Origin: Erysipelothrix rhusiopathiae
GTDB lineage: Bacteria > Bacillota_I > Bacilli_A > Erysipelotrichales > Erysipelotrichaceae
DNA length: 64,000 nt
Direction: 5' to 3'
Assembly: GCF_900637845.1 (NCBI RefSeq)
Contig: NZ_LR134439.1
Location: forward strand, 496,001-560,000
Shown one piece after another: positions 53,274 through 62,460 of the stretch. The translations under genes were made by a program, and so were the position numbers. The notes beneath the pieces are model-generated. The model did no database searches. It had not been told where the DNA came from and saw only the letters and a list, made by a program, of their open reading frames with translations. Numbering within the stretch: position 1 is the first letter of the stretch; every line of letters starts with the position of its first letter.

Positions 53274-53301
53274 TTGAATAATTGATCACAGAGAATAAAA
53301 T
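53274..53301 (+). promoter_or_regulatory. Promoter of the bacteriocin-like cluster
   Basis: TTGAAT (53274-53279) and TAAAAT (53296-53301) with a 16-bp spacer, 22 bp before the TTG start. Confidence 0.65.
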
Positions 53302-53322
53302 CAAGGTGAAAGGGGGGATATT

Positions 53323-53640
53323 TTGCGACGAAGCATAAAGAAAACAGTACCGATAATGCTGTTATTTGGACTGATGATCCTAGGCGCACAGTTAACCGCA
53401 CTTGCCAAAGTAGGTTGGGAAAATGTAGGTTGGTCAGGCGCAAATTTTTTATCGAAGGCATGTAACTCAAAAACTACCGTTTTTGATGAAGCTAAATATT
53501 CATATATGTCAGCGACAGCAAAAATAGGATCAAAGCAAACTAAAAAACAAGCTTATCGTCCAAGTCCATATACATCGGTTCATGCAGTTGCTTTTTCAGG
53601 ATATAACGAAACCTGCTATACCTGGGGTAATGCATATTAA
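53323..53640 (+). CDS. Lactococcin-972-like bacteriocin precursor
   Basis: The 105-residue protein has a classic signal peptide (RRSIKKTVPIMLLFG through ALA, cut after about residue 28). The mature part is about 77 residues, rich in Trp, Tyr, Ser and Gly: VGWENVGWSG at the start and SATAKIGSKQTKK to GNAY at the end. This layout, and the following DUF1430-type membrane protein and ABC ATPase, fit the lactococcin 972 family. The family's known member blocks septum formation by binding lipid II. Two Cys are present (about residues 47 and 97). The start is TTG, five bases after GGGGGG. Confidence 0.65.
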   Translation: MRRSIKKTVPIMLLFGLMILGAQLTALAKVGWENVGWSGANFLSKACNSKTTVFDEAKYSYMSATAKIGSKQTKKQAYRPSPYTSVHAVAFSGYNETCYTWGNAY

Positions 53641-53647
53641 TCGATGG

Positions 53648-53671
53648 AACTCCCTAATAAACTAGGGAGTT
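53648..53671 (+). terminator. Hairpin between precursor and transporter genes
   Basis: AACTCCCT (53648-53655) pairs with AGGGAGTT (53664-53671). No T run follows, so it more likely attenuates or protects the precursor mRNA than ends all transcription. Confidence 0.6.
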
Positions 53672-53690
53672 ATTATAAGGGGTGTTAAAT

Positions 53691-55289
53691 ATGAATAAAA
53701 AAAAATTATTGACAATTTATCATGTGCTTTTATCACTGTATATGATTGTATGTACTTCGTTCTTTTTCAATCAATATTGTGATATAGCGAAAAATAATGT
53801 TTCCAACTTATCGAATCTCATTTATTTCATCAAGGATAATCTGTTCTTATTGGTTTTATTTTCGATTGTATTCGTTTCAATCGTCTTGAATCTCTTTTAT
53901 GTATCAGAATATTGGATTTTTGTATCTAAAGAAATACTCGAAATTAAGCGTATTGTTGGTTTTACCTACTCAGAAATACTACGCTCTTTCACCTTAGATT
54001 ATATGGTGCAACTCGTCGCAACGTTTCTCTTCTCATCACTACTGTCAGTTCCTTTTTTGAACTATTTTAAATTGCCGATTGGAATGCCAATTATCATAGC
54101 GGGAACAATCATGATTCTTGTGATGGGATTGATCATCAATATTTTATTTTGGAGATGTTTAAGGGCATATAGGAAAAATAAAAGTGTTGGTCTTAATATC
54201 ACCAAGAAAGTGGGTTTAGTATTTCAATTTTCAACCTCTTTGATGTTGTTGTTTGTATCGCTCATTCTTTTTGAGGATTTAAACCGGCAAGTATCACCTT
54301 ATAAAAACTATGCTCAATTAGATTCGGCTTGGTCCGTGTCTGCTAAGTATCCGGAATCTCTTCAAGAAACCATGAAAATAGAACAAAATCCCGAGCTCTA
54401 TCGTGGTGATATCCTCAATAAACTCGCTACCACCTACGAAAAATACCACGATCATATGATTGTGTTCTATCTTGATTCCCATTCATCAAATATACTTGGA
54501 AATCTTATATTCCTAAATGAAACGGCCTTAAAACTTAATAACATAAATACAGAATCCGTGAAACGGTATCAGAATACCGATACGATACCAATCATTACAA
54601 GTGACTCCCAATACAGTGTGGGGGACCAAATTCATTCAGAAGGGTTAAATTATGTCATTGCGGAAGTTGTGGAAAAGCCATTTACATTCCTTGGTCCTAG
54701 CGACTATACAGAACTCTCATCAAAGGACTACCAAATTGCGTATTTCGATATCTCAAACATTAATCAACATCTCCAATTAACCAACAGTAATTTTATTGAT
54801 GAACTCTTTTTTATGAATCTTTCAGAAGATGAGGTGGAACACATTAGGAATGATTTAAATGAACCGACATTTAAGTACCAAGTATCATCGATTAAAAGCA
54901 TTCAAGAAGGATTCTATCATCAGAAAATGTTGATGTTGGCGAGTTATTTAGGCGTGGGAATGATTAATATGATTTTTAGCTTATTTGGCTTGATTTGCGC
55001 GGTGTTTGTAGATATTCATTATCGCTCTCTAGATTTTGCTTTATATCAAGTTGTGGGATACTCGAAACAATATCTTATCCGTTCATATCTAAAATCGATA
55101 TTTTGCCTTATCTTTATATCGACGTTAATTGGAATTGAAACGATGCACATTACCCTCGATTTAACGTGGACTGTGCTTGGCATTGGTATTTCAATCTTAA
55201 TCGTACTTGTTGCGCTATTAAGTCAATTTATCACAAAACGCATTAACGCAATTCAAATTTTAAATATTATTGGAGGAGAAAATGTCTGA
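53691..55289 (+). CDS. Bacteriocin-associated integral membrane protein (DUF1430/FtsX-like)
   Basis: The 532-residue protein has one N-terminal helix, further helices near 40-65, 100-125, 130-155 and 175-200, a large extracellular loop of about 220 residues, and three C-terminal helices. EIKRIVGFTYSEILRSFTLDY and FALYQVVGYSKQYLIRSYLKS are the paired FtsX-like segments. This agrees with the seven-helix bacteriocin-associated permeases next to lactococcin 972-type genes, which form an immunity or export pump with the ATPase. It overlaps the ATPase gene by 8 bp. Confidence 0.78.
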   Translation: MNKKKLLTIYHVLLSLYMIVCTSFFFNQYCDIAKNNVSNLSNLIYFIKDNLFLLVLFSIVFVSIVLNLFYVSEYWIFVSKEILEIKRIVGFTYSEILRSFTLDYMVQLVATFLFSSLLSVPFLNYFKLPIGMPIIIAGTIMILVMGLIINILFWRCLRAYRKNKSVGLNITKKVGLVFQFSTSLMLLFVSLILFEDLNRQVSPYKNYAQLDSAWSVSAKYPESLQETMKIEQNPELYRGDILNKLATTYEKYHDHMIVFYLDSHSSNILGNLIFLNETALKLNNINTESVKRYQNTDTIPIITSDSQYSVGDQIHSEGLNYVIAEVVEKPFTFLGPSDYTELSSKDYQIAYFDISNINQHLQLTNSNFIDELFFMNLSEDEVEHIRNDLNEPTFKYQVSSIKSIQEGFYHQKMLMLASYLGVGMINMIFSLFGLICAVFVDIHYRSLDFALYQVVGYSKQYLIRSYLKSIFCLIFISTLIGIETMHITLDLTWTVLGIGISILIVLVALLSQFITKRINAIQILNIIGGENV

Positions 55290-55959
55290 TACAATATATA
55301 CCATTAAATCACTTTCAAAAACGTATGGAGATCATGACGCGAAGGTACATGCTTTAAACAATGTAAATGTCGAGATTAAACGCGGCGATTTTGTTGCCGT
55401 AACGGGATTATCCGGTTCAGGAAAAACGACATTTCTCAATACCCTTGCTGGTTTAATTGAAGATGCACAGGGAAGTGTCTTGTTTGAAGGGAAGAATATC
55501 CTTGATTGGAATGATGCTTTACGTGCTAACTATCGCAATAAATCCATTGGATACATTATGCAAAACTTTGGTTTAATTCCAACGATGACGGTGATTCAAA
55601 ATGTATTACTGCCCGTAAAACGAATTCGAAAAGAACATCAAGAAAAAGCGCTTCAATTACTTGAAATGTTAAATATCAAAGATAAAAAGAATGCATATCC
55701 ACACCAACTGTCAGGGGGACAAAAACAACGCGTCGCTATCGCAAGAGCACTGATTCAAAGTCCTAAGGTTATCCTTGCAGATGAACCTACAGGCGCATTG
55801 GATGTTGAGAATGCGCACATGATTATGCGTATCCTTAAAGATATTCATGAACAAGGCGTCACCATCATTCTTGTTACCCATGCTCAATCACTTGCAGTTA
55901 CATGTCCAACCCAACTTATATTTCAAGATGGTTATCTCAAAGAAGTCCTTAAAACGTAA
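55282..55959 (+). CDS. ABC transporter ATP-binding protein (bacteriocin locus)
   Basis: The 225-residue ATPase of MacB/LolD type has Walker A GLSGSGKTTF near residue 42, the Q loop YIMQNFGLIPTMTV, signature LSGGQKQRVAIARAL near 138, Walker B VILADEPTGALD and the H-loop LVTHAQ. It powers the adjacent FtsX-like membrane protein. GGAGGAG precedes the ATG. Confidence 0.93.
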   Translation: MSDTIYTIKSLSKTYGDHDAKVHALNNVNVEIKRGDFVAVTGLSGSGKTTFLNTLAGLIEDAQGSVLFEGKNILDWNDALRANYRNKSIGYIMQNFGLIPTMTVIQNVLLPVKRIRKEHQEKALQLLEMLNIKDKKNAYPHQLSGGQKQRVAIARALIQSPKVILADEPTGALDVENAHMIMRILKDIHEQGVTIILVTHAQSLAVTCPTQLIFQDGYLKEVLKT

Positions 55960-55985
55960 AAAGCCAAGTTTCCTTGGCTTTTTTC
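55958..55985. terminator. Bidirectional terminator
   Basis: AAAAAGCCAAG (55958-55968) pairs with CTTGGCTTTTT (55973-55983); ends the bacteriocin operon and may also serve the opposing gene. Confidence 0.9.
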
Positions 55986-55987
55986 AT

Positions 55988-56437
55988 TTAAAACATACCT
56001 TTAATGGTTCCTTCGGTTGCCGCTTTCACTGCGACACCTAAAAGTGTTTCAAGGTAACGCAACGGATTCTTGGATGCAATAAAAGCCTCACTCTCGGGTG
56101 TCGCGTAATAGTAAGCAATCTGATCATGATAGACAACGGAAATTAAATTGGCTTTAAGAAGTTGCTGGATGTAAACATCAAACTCTTGTTGACTAAGATG
56201 ATAAAGCTGAGGTAGGACATGATATCGATCCATACAACCTCTTACAATACTTACGTAAATGGCAGAAGTGTTTTTAGCACGTGCTTTTGTATAAGGTGGT
56301 CGTGCTGCATCCGGAATTATCCATGTTTGTTTCGGCTTATCAAAATAGGCACCTGGAATAAGACCATCTTGAATCCAAGCCAGAATGGTTTCTTCGTGTT
56401 TAATCTTAAAATTTTTTTGAAATGTACGGATATTCAT
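55988..56437 (-). CDS. Hypothetical protein with HTH-like N-terminus
   Basis: The 149-residue protein is unidentified. Residues 1-60 (NIRTFQKNFKIKHEETILAWIQDGLIPGAYFDKPKQTWIIPDAA) look like a MerR/excisionase-type winged helix that reads a rule like sigil-gene-WxIPxxA. The remaining helical part (QQEFDVYIQQLLKANLISVVY, YYYATPESEAF) resembles a second winged helix. It could be a DNA-binding regulator. The start follows AAGGGGGAT; the longer frame to 56485 is rejected. Confidence 0.6.
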   Translation of the reverse strand: MNIRTFQKNFKIKHEETILAWIQDGLIPGAYFDKPKQTWIIPDAARPPYTKARAKNTSAIYVSIVRGCMDRYHVLPQLYHLSQQEFDVYIQQLLKANLISVVYHDQIAYYYATPESEAFIASKNPLRYLETLLGVAVKAATEGTIKGMF

Positions 56438-56517
56438 AACATCCCCCTTAATCGCTTTTCTTAAGCATAACATATCGTTAAACAAGACAAATAAAATTTT
56501 ATTGAAATCGTCTCGGA

Positions 56518-56546
56518 TTGTAGGGTAAATGGTTTACGCGTATAAT
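56518..56546 (+). promoter_or_regulatory. Promoter of the DUF1697 gene
   Basis: TTGTAG (56518-56523) and TATAAT (56541-56546), spacer 17 bp. Confidence 0.72.
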
Positions 56547-56567
56547 CAAAGATGAAGCGAGGTTCTT

Positions 56568-57122
56568 ATGAAAACATACATTGCATTATTACGAGGTATT
56601 AATGTTGGCGGGAAGCATAAAGTTCCGATGGCTGACTTGAAACAGATTTTTGAATCACTGGGTTATACTTCCGTTAAAACGTACATAAACAGTGGGAATG
56701 TTATTTTTAAAAGTGAAAATGAAGCGTTAAAATCAATGCAAGAAGCATTAGAAGGAACCCTCAAAGATTTTTTTCAATTTGAAATTCCGCTTGTCATTAT
56801 AACGCTTGAGCACCTAGAACAAGTTTTAAATGAAGCGCCTGCTTGGTGGGATAAGACCAATAAAGCTAATTATCATACTGCAATTTTTGTAATACCACCT
56901 GCAAAACTCGATGATATTATTGAAGTCATGGGTGAAGCGCATGTGGAATTTGAATCGGTTCAATCGGGACTCGATGTTATTTATTGGTCCGCAGACCTTC
57001 AAAACTATTCGAAATCCCGTTGGTCCAAAACTGCGAGTACTTCAATCAATAATTGTGTAACTCTTCGAACGGCCAATACCGTTTACAAGCTTTTAGAACT
57101 CTCCCAAAAGTTGAAGGATTAG
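56568..57122 (+). CDS. DUF1697 family protein
   Basis: The 184-residue protein matches DUF1697 by its opening YIALLRGINVGGKHKVPMADLK and by SVKTYINSGNVIFKSE near residue 37. Its C-terminal half ends SKTASTSINNCVTLRTANTVYKLLEL, where family members have TxRNWxTxxKL. The family is widespread and uncharacterised. It is monocistronic with its own promoter. Confidence 0.92.
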   Translation: MKTYIALLRGINVGGKHKVPMADLKQIFESLGYTSVKTYINSGNVIFKSENEALKSMQEALEGTLKDFFQFEIPLVIITLEHLEQVLNEAPAWWDKTNKANYHTAIFVIPPAKLDDIIEVMGEAHVEFESVQSGLDVIYWSADLQNYSKSRWSKTASTSINNCVTLRTANTVYKLLELSQKLKD

Positions 57123-57129
57123 AAAGTTG

Positions 57130-57158
57130 TTGCAAACCATTCGCAATTAGAATAAAAT
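57130..57158 (+). promoter_or_regulatory. Promoter of the MerB-like gene
   Basis: TTGCAA (57130-57135) and TAAAAT (57153-57158), spacer 17 bp. Confidence 0.68.
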
Positions 57159-57178
57159 AAGTGCGAAAGGAGTATGCT

Positions 57179-57751
57179 ATGAATCAATACGAAATCTTAA
57201 AAAAACAATTGGATTTAAATCCTGATTTTAATGAGCGGTATCAAGCACTTTCATCCGCACTTCAAAAGGAGTACCAAGAATTTGTGGGCCGACTTTTGGA
57301 AGGGAACCTTGCTGATGAAGCATGGTTATCATGTTCGCAATCACTTTACGATTGTGACTTAATAAATGCCTCTTGTAAGGCATGCTATCCAATATCGGGT
57401 CAGAAAACCGCTTTTAAAGTTTCAATACCCGGTGTTGAAGAGGTCTACGCAATGTGTGCATTTGATGCCATGTGCTTTTTATCTCTGAAGGATTCAGAAA
57501 TTATTTGTCTTGATGGCACCAGAATCACACGTGAAAACCTCCAAGACGTCCCACTGAAGGTTTGGGTTCCAAATGCGAAGTCCGGTTGCTGTGTTGCCTC
57601 TAAATCGTGCAGTTCAATCAAATTCATTGCTAAAGATGACGTTCCATGTAGTGGTGGCGTGAGTTATACATTACCGGAGGCATTTGTATTGTCTGTCCAA
57701 CTTTTTGATTATGCACTGGATGTAATTAAAGCGAAGATCTCAGTTTCATGA
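57179..57751 (+). CDS. MerB-like (organomercurial lyase-related) protein
   Basis: The 190-residue protein resembles alkylmercury lyase. VYAMCAFDAMCF places Cys93 and Asp96 as in the MerB active-site block (YAWCALD), and a later cysteine cluster GCCVASKSCSSIKFIA sits where MerB has its second catalytic Cys. CKACYPISGQKTAFKV resembles the MerB beta-hairpin. Nine or more Cys make it unusual. There is no MerA or MerR gene next to it, so its substrate may not be mercury. AAGGAG precedes the ATG. A terminator overlaps its stop. Confidence 0.68.
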   Translation: MNQYEILKKQLDLNPDFNERYQALSSALQKEYQEFVGRLLEGNLADEAWLSCSQSLYDCDLINASCKACYPISGQKTAFKVSIPGVEEVYAMCAFDAMCFLSLKDSEIICLDGTRITRENLQDVPLKVWVPNAKSGCCVASKSCSSIKFIAKDDVPCSGGVSYTLPEAFVLSVQLFDYALDVIKAKISVS

Positions 57752-57763
57752 GATCTTTTTTTT
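57735..57763 (+). terminator. Intrinsic terminator
   Basis: AGATCTCA and TGAGATCT arms (8 bp) followed by a T run; overlaps the stop codon. Confidence 0.88.
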
Positions 57764-57889
57764 ACCACTCGTACAAATGAACTACTCAATTGAATTGTTT
57801 CTACGTATTATTTAAAAAGTAGTGTATAAAATTTTTAGGGGTTTTATATGTTTATAGCGTATTAAGTAATATTCTAAGGGGGGAAACAG

Positions 57890-58609
57890 ATGTATCATAT
57901 TGCAGTTGTTCATGAGTGTGAAGATGTTAGGCACCGGTTTTTCCAAAGACTCTTACTGATAAAAAAACGCCATAGCATTAAGGAGTGTTTCTTATACACA
58001 AAATTTGAAGATCTTCAAAAAGATCCATTATGTTCAAGGATTGATATTCTAATCATCAGTGTAATGATACCCGATCAATTAGGAATCGAATGCATCCATG
58101 CGCTTGAACGCTTAAATCCAAAGCTTATCGTAATTTTTATATCGTCACTTGATGATGTAATGCATACGGCTTATGGAACCAATATTTATGGATCAATGTT
58201 TCAAGAAAATTTAGAATCAACTTTAGAGGAAACATTACGCGCTGCGATTTTAAAGATTAAAAATTGTGATCAAAGCATCATCTTTAAGACACGAGAGGGT
58301 GTGGTAAGACTGGTACAAAATCAAATTAAAGCAATCATCTATGAGAAGCGTCACCCCGTTATTTATACCGATGCAGGAACTTATACTGTTATGAATCAAT
58401 CTCTTAAGTCGATTGAAGCGTCATTAGATGAGCTGATATTTGTACGGGCGAACCATGGAACCATTATCAATTTGAGATATCTAGTACAGTTAAGCAGCAA
58501 AGAACTTAAAATTATAAATTTTGAAGAATCGATTGTAATAGCACGTGGACGCTACTCAAAAATTGTATCGAAGTTAAAAGAGTCCCAAGGATATTTAAAA
58601 AAAATTTAA
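57890..58609 (+). CDS. LytTR-family regulator with degenerate receiver domain
   Basis: The 239-residue protein has a receiver-like N-terminal domain (1-120) and a LytTR DNA-binding domain (about 135-235, IIFKTREGVVRLVQNQIKAIIYEKRH, ELIFVRANHGTIINLRYLV). The receiver has lost its phosphoacceptor: LIISVMIPDQLGIE has Ser where the Asp should be. The conserved Lys region reads YGSMFQENLE, so it cannot work by ordinary phosphorylation. No histidine kinase is adjacent. The LPKTG surface-protein gene follows and is a possible target. AAGGGGGG precedes the start. Confidence 0.85.
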   Translation: MYHIAVVHECEDVRHRFFQRLLLIKKRHSIKECFLYTKFEDLQKDPLCSRIDILIISVMIPDQLGIECIHALERLNPKLIVIFISSLDDVMHTAYGTNIYGSMFQENLESTLEETLRAAILKIKNCDQSIIFKTREGVVRLVQNQIKAIIYEKRHPVIYTDAGTYTVMNQSLKSIEASLDELIFVRANHGTIINLRYLVQLSSKELKIINFEESIVIARGRYSKIVSKLKESQGYLKKI

Positions 58610-58969
58610 GATAAACATTGAGAATTATTAAAAACAAAAACTTGAAGTGGTGGATATAAAAAGATTCGACATGTGTTTATAAGAACGGTTTTTAAAAAAA
58701 TCGTTCCATTTCATTGATTAGATTAAGGTATTAACTCCAGGTTTTATCAATTAATCAAATGGCGTTGTAAACATTACTGCGATAGAGAAGAATTTGCAAG
58801 AAATTCTTTGATTTGAGAAATAAATGCTTCTATGCTATGTTATTTATATATAGACTTATTATTGTGTTGAGTTCTGCGGGAAAAGTTAATTTCTTTTATT
58901 ATCATCATATACAATTGGAATCCATTATTATCATAATGATGTACTGAATTCTTTTAGAAAGAGGATATT
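58610..58969. other. Regulatory gap before the surface-protein gene
   Basis: No gene seen. It contains a hairpin GAACGGTTTTT/AAAAATCGTTC (58683-58706) without a T run. It also has AT-rich stretches with repeated ATTATCAT words (58900-58940) and a palindrome ATCATAATGAT near 58930. LytTR binding sites could lie here but none is clear. Confidence 0.5.
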
Positions 58970-61900
58970 ATGAAAAAAAGATATCGTTTTTTACCGCTTT
59001 TTTTAGTGGGGTTAATGATTAGCTCGACGATAATTCCTGCCTCAAGCATAGAAAACAATGAGGCTACACCAGTACTTGAACAATCTCAGTCGAGTGAGGT
59101 AAAGAAGACACTTGATGAAAATGAAGAAAAAAATTCTGAACCAAAGCAAGTTGTGGTTGATGAATCTTCAGAGGAAAGCACAGAATTACAACAAATTGAC
59201 GAGACACAAGAATTGGATACTGATGTATCCGAAAAACAAGAAAACACAAGTATAGATGATGAAATACGGACCGAAAAAAAAGAACAATCAAGTTTTAGTC
59301 TTCTTTTTCAGCCGGTTCTAAAAGCAGTTGATGTAGGGCAAACCGTAAAGTATAAGTTAGATGTAAGTTATCTTGCTACATCTGGAATATATGATTCTCA
59401 TACTTTGGTTGTAAGTTTGCCGGAATCCATTGATGATACTAACATCGTTTTTAATCAATCTTTGGAGGAGATAGGAATTCATGATCGAACACCATCCTAC
59501 ATAAAAGAAAAAAATCAATTGGTATACAGCCTAGATGGACTTGATAAGTCTTTTAATCAAAGTATTATTATTGAAGTAAAAACAATTAATGGTATACCAT
59601 TTGATCAAAAGAAACTTAATGCGTCGATTGAACTATTTAAAGATGAGGAATCGGTCTTTAGAAAAGAAGCTGATGAGGTTATCCTTTTGGCAACAAAGAA
59701 TATTTCAGTAACGAATAAAGTAAAAAAAATTACGACACCCGAAGGCGAAACATCTCAAGAAGGATTACGCATTTTGGATAAACCGACTTATGGACTTGGA
59801 TTTTCGATAAATAAATATGAATTTGGGAGTATACGTCTCAAATCTAATTCGGATATCGTTCTTAAATATATGATTCCGGAAGGTGCACGTTATATTTCCA
59901 ATAATTCGGGACTTGAGCCGGACCTTACAAGTGATGGTAAAATGCAAACATTAACTTGGACTTGGAATGTTATAAACCTTGATGAAAGCGACACTTATTA
60001 TGCAGAAAAAGAATTTGAGGTCGTCTTTGAAATTACAGATACGAAATTATCTGCGTTTTCCAAGTTTGATACGACTGCAACCATTACTGCAAATTATGAT
60101 GATAATAAATCATTAACTCAAAATGCAGTAGCATCAAACTATTTATTACCAGATAAAAATAGTGAAAAAGACATAGAATCAAGCGGAACACTTCATAATC
60201 TTGGTTTCTTTGGTCCTTTAGATGAAGAAGGAGGCATTCAAAGTCCTGGTAAATTTGATAACGAACCACCAGAGGTTTTTGGTCAAGGGATCTTACGGTG
60301 GAATATCTTTGGAACACCAAACTCTAATACTAGTCCAATAAAACGGATGCATTCCTATGACCTGTTTTTTCATCCTGATGAAAAATTAAATGTTGATAAA
60401 GTACATGTTGGTGACGTTACCTATCGTCCGAATTCAAAATTTAAACATGAAAGTTTGGGAGAAACAGTGTATGTGTCGTTGAGTATACTTTATGAAGGCT
60501 CAGAATCTTGGCAGCCCTTTAAATCTGGACTTCAACCAGGGAATACTTATGATCTCAATGAGTTGGGTATTGATAATCAACGCTCAATTCAAAGTGTTTG
60601 GATTCATTTTTATAAGTATGATGACGACGCATTCACGGATACGATTGGCAAAAATAACGATCGACCTGGCACTTGGAGTGCTTTGCCACCTGGCATTACA
60701 ATCGCTTCCCTAAATTTCGACACATCCGTAAAACCTGGATCGAAAGGTAAAATTAAAAGTAATATGGGATTCGCATCAACAGGTTATAACATGAACAATA
60801 CAGCGATAAACCCAAATGCTGACTATGTTTCGATGTATTATAATATTCCAGAACCAATTCTGGATACTTTAAAGATGGATCCACTTATGAAGCCAGCTGT
60901 TGTCAATGAAATTTATCGTTATGCAATGTGTAAAAGCGCTGATCTCATTGAACCTGCAGAAGGTATAAATCGTGTTATTCAAGCAGATGTTCAATTTGAA
61001 GGTGCTCATGAATCGTTGATAACAGAAGGAAAACACGATATTGTGGTGACATTAAAAAATGATGCCTCGAGCCTTGCAGCGCTAAAAGGTCCGTTTAAGG
61101 GATATCTTTTATTACCAGAAGGGGTTGAGGTCACGGATACATCGACGACTCATAATTCTTATAAAATTGTTGAAGAAAATTATCAAGGGAGTGGTCGAAA
61201 ATTACTGGAAATTACATTTGCTCATCAATCACTCATTGTCAAAGATCAAGCTATTCAAACACGAATTCCTGTTAATGTAACACATGGAGTTCCACAGATT
61301 ATGTCTTTGGATTTTTACGGTTATTTGGTTGATGATTTTGAACTTTCATCAGTGAGCGAAATAGATGATCACTTTATATGGAAAGTTGAAGACGTTTGGG
61401 ATTTTAATGGAAACGGTGATACAAAAGAGATGATTTTTCATACACGACGATTCTATGCTAACCATACGAATGCATTGTATTACGGAACTGCATTATTAAA
61501 AGGTCAAGGCTCTGATGAGTTTGTGAAAACATTAAAACATACAGATAATAAAGATATAACATATCGTGTTCAAGTGAATAACTTAAAAGAAAAAGCGATT
61601 ACACATCTTAAAATAATAGGAACACTGCCGCATGTTGGAGACCGGTTCTATTTAACCGACGCAGATTTAGGTTCAACAATCGATTATAAATTGACCGGGC
61701 CAATTCAGTTTGATCCATCTCTTGCATCTAAATTAATAGTTTCTTATACTGAAGATGATATACAATTGGTAGACCAAAATCTTGCTTTAGGAACAGTACA
61801 ATGGATTGGGGAGCGGGAAGTTAAAGACTGGGGTAGAATTAAAAGCTTTCTTATCACGAAACGACCTGAAGTAAGTAGTATTTACGAAAAAGAGTTTAAT

Positions 61901-62272
61901 ATTGATTTAACACTAAATACTTTAAAGCTTACAGACGATCAAGAAGACATTGCTTTCCTAAAATTTGTTTTGGAAATTAATGAATTTCCGCCTATTGAAA
62001 CAATGCCGGCTAAGATTATTCGGATAGCGGAAGAAAAAAAACCAGAGGAAACGAAACCAGAGGAAACGAAACCAGAGGAAACGAAACCAGAGGAAACGAA
62101 ACCGGAACAAAACGTACCAGAAACAGAAACACAATTAACCCCTGATTCAAGTGATCTGAAAAAAGAAAGAGATCAAGTTTTACCTAAAACAGGTGTTGGA
62201 TTCAAAACAATCGAATTAGCGGGAATTCTTATTTCTTGTGGTGTCATAATGAGTCATCGTCGCAAGGAATAG
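58970..62272 (+). CDS. LPXTG-anchored surface protein
   Basis: The 1100-residue protein starts with a Sec signal peptide (KKRYRFLPLFLVGLMISS, cut near residue 27), then an acidic Ser/Glu-rich stretch (about 30-105). A long set of beta-type domains without a recognised family covers about 110-1010. A KPEET repeat stalk and the sorting signal LPKTG, a hydrophobic span and HRRKE follow at the end. Sortase should anchor it to the cell wall. The isopeptide/Cna-like character of SFSLLFQPVLKAVDVGQTVKYKL and later repeats suggests an adhesin. Only two Cys occur, one in CKSADLIEPAEG. GAAAGAGGAT precedes the ATG. Confidence 0.9.
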   Translation: MKKRYRFLPLFLVGLMISSTIIPASSIENNEATPVLEQSQSSEVKKTLDENEEKNSEPKQVVVDESSEESTELQQIDETQELDTDVSEKQENTSIDDEIRTEKKEQSSFSLLFQPVLKAVDVGQTVKYKLDVSYLATSGIYDSHTLVVSLPESIDDTNIVFNQSLEEIGIHDRTPSYIKEKNQLVYSLDGLDKSFNQSIIIEVKTINGIPFDQKKLNASIELFKDEESVFRKEADEVILLATKNISVTNKVKKITTPEGETSQEGLRILDKPTYGLGFSINKYEFGSIRLKSNSDIVLKYMIPEGARYISNNSGLEPDLTSDGKMQTLTWTWNVINLDESDTYYAEKEFEVVFEITDTKLSAFSKFDTTATITANYDDNKSLTQNAVASNYLLPDKNSEKDIESSGTLHNLGFFGPLDEEGGIQSPGKFDNEPPEVFGQGILRWNIFGTPNSNTSPIKRMHSYDLFFHPDEKLNVDKVHVGDVTYRPNSKFKHESLGETVYVSLSILYEGSESWQPFKSGLQPGNTYDLNELGIDNQRSIQSVWIHFYKYDDDAFTDTIGKNNDRPGTWSALPPGITIASLNFDTSVKPGSKGKIKSNMGFASTGYNMNNTAINPNADYVSMYYNIPEPILDTLKMDPLMKPAVVNEIYRYAMCKSADLIEPAEGINRVIQADVQFEGAHESLITEGKHDIVVTLKNDASSLAALKGPFKGYLLLPEGVEVTDTSTTHNSYKIVEENYQGSGRKLLEITFAHQSLIVKDQAIQTRIPVNVTHGVPQIMSLDFYGYLVDDFELSSVSEIDDHFIWKVEDVWDFNGNGDTKEMIFHTRRFYANHTNALYYGTALLKGQGSDEFVKTLKHTDNKDITYRVQVNNLKEKAITHLKIIGTLPHVGDRFYLTDADLGSTIDYKLTGPIQFDPSLASKLIVSYTEDDIQLVDQNLALGTVQWIGEREVKDWGRIKSFLITKRPEVSSIYEKEFNIDLTLNTLKLTDDQEDIAFLKFVLEINEFPPIETMPAKIIRIAEEKKPEETKPEETKPEETKPEETKPEQNVPETETQLTPDSSDLKKERDQVLPKTGVGFKTIELAGILISCGVIMSHRRKE
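62039..62113 (+). repeat. Tandem 15-bp repeats encoding KPEET
   Basis: AAACCAGAGGAAACG occurs four times in perfect tandem (62039-62098), followed by one diverged copy. It codes for the wall-spanning stalk of the surface protein. Copy number could change by slippage without breaking the frame. Confidence 0.9.
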
Positions 62273-62419
62273 AAATTGTATGGAGTACACAAGTAGCTTA
62301 TTGGGACTACATCAAGATAATTATTTAAAGTAACAAGAGATTACCCCTACGAGTTCACAGCTCTTCTTAAGTTAATTATAAATCAATAAATGTATACAAA
62401 TCTGTTTTAGTTATAAAAA

Positions 62420-62457
62420 CAAAAAAAAGAGAGGAAGCGTAAATTCTCTCTTTTTTG
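62420..62457 (+). terminator. Intrinsic terminator after the surface-protein gene
   Basis: AAAAAAGAGAG and CTCTCTTTTTT arms around a 12-base loop. Confidence 0.82.
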
Positions 62458-62460
62458 TTT

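Noticed and set aside
62039-62113. Possible CRISPR array
   Set aside because: The repeats are 15 bp, tandem without spacers, and code for KPEET inside an ORF. No CRISPR or cas gene is seen anywhere in the window.
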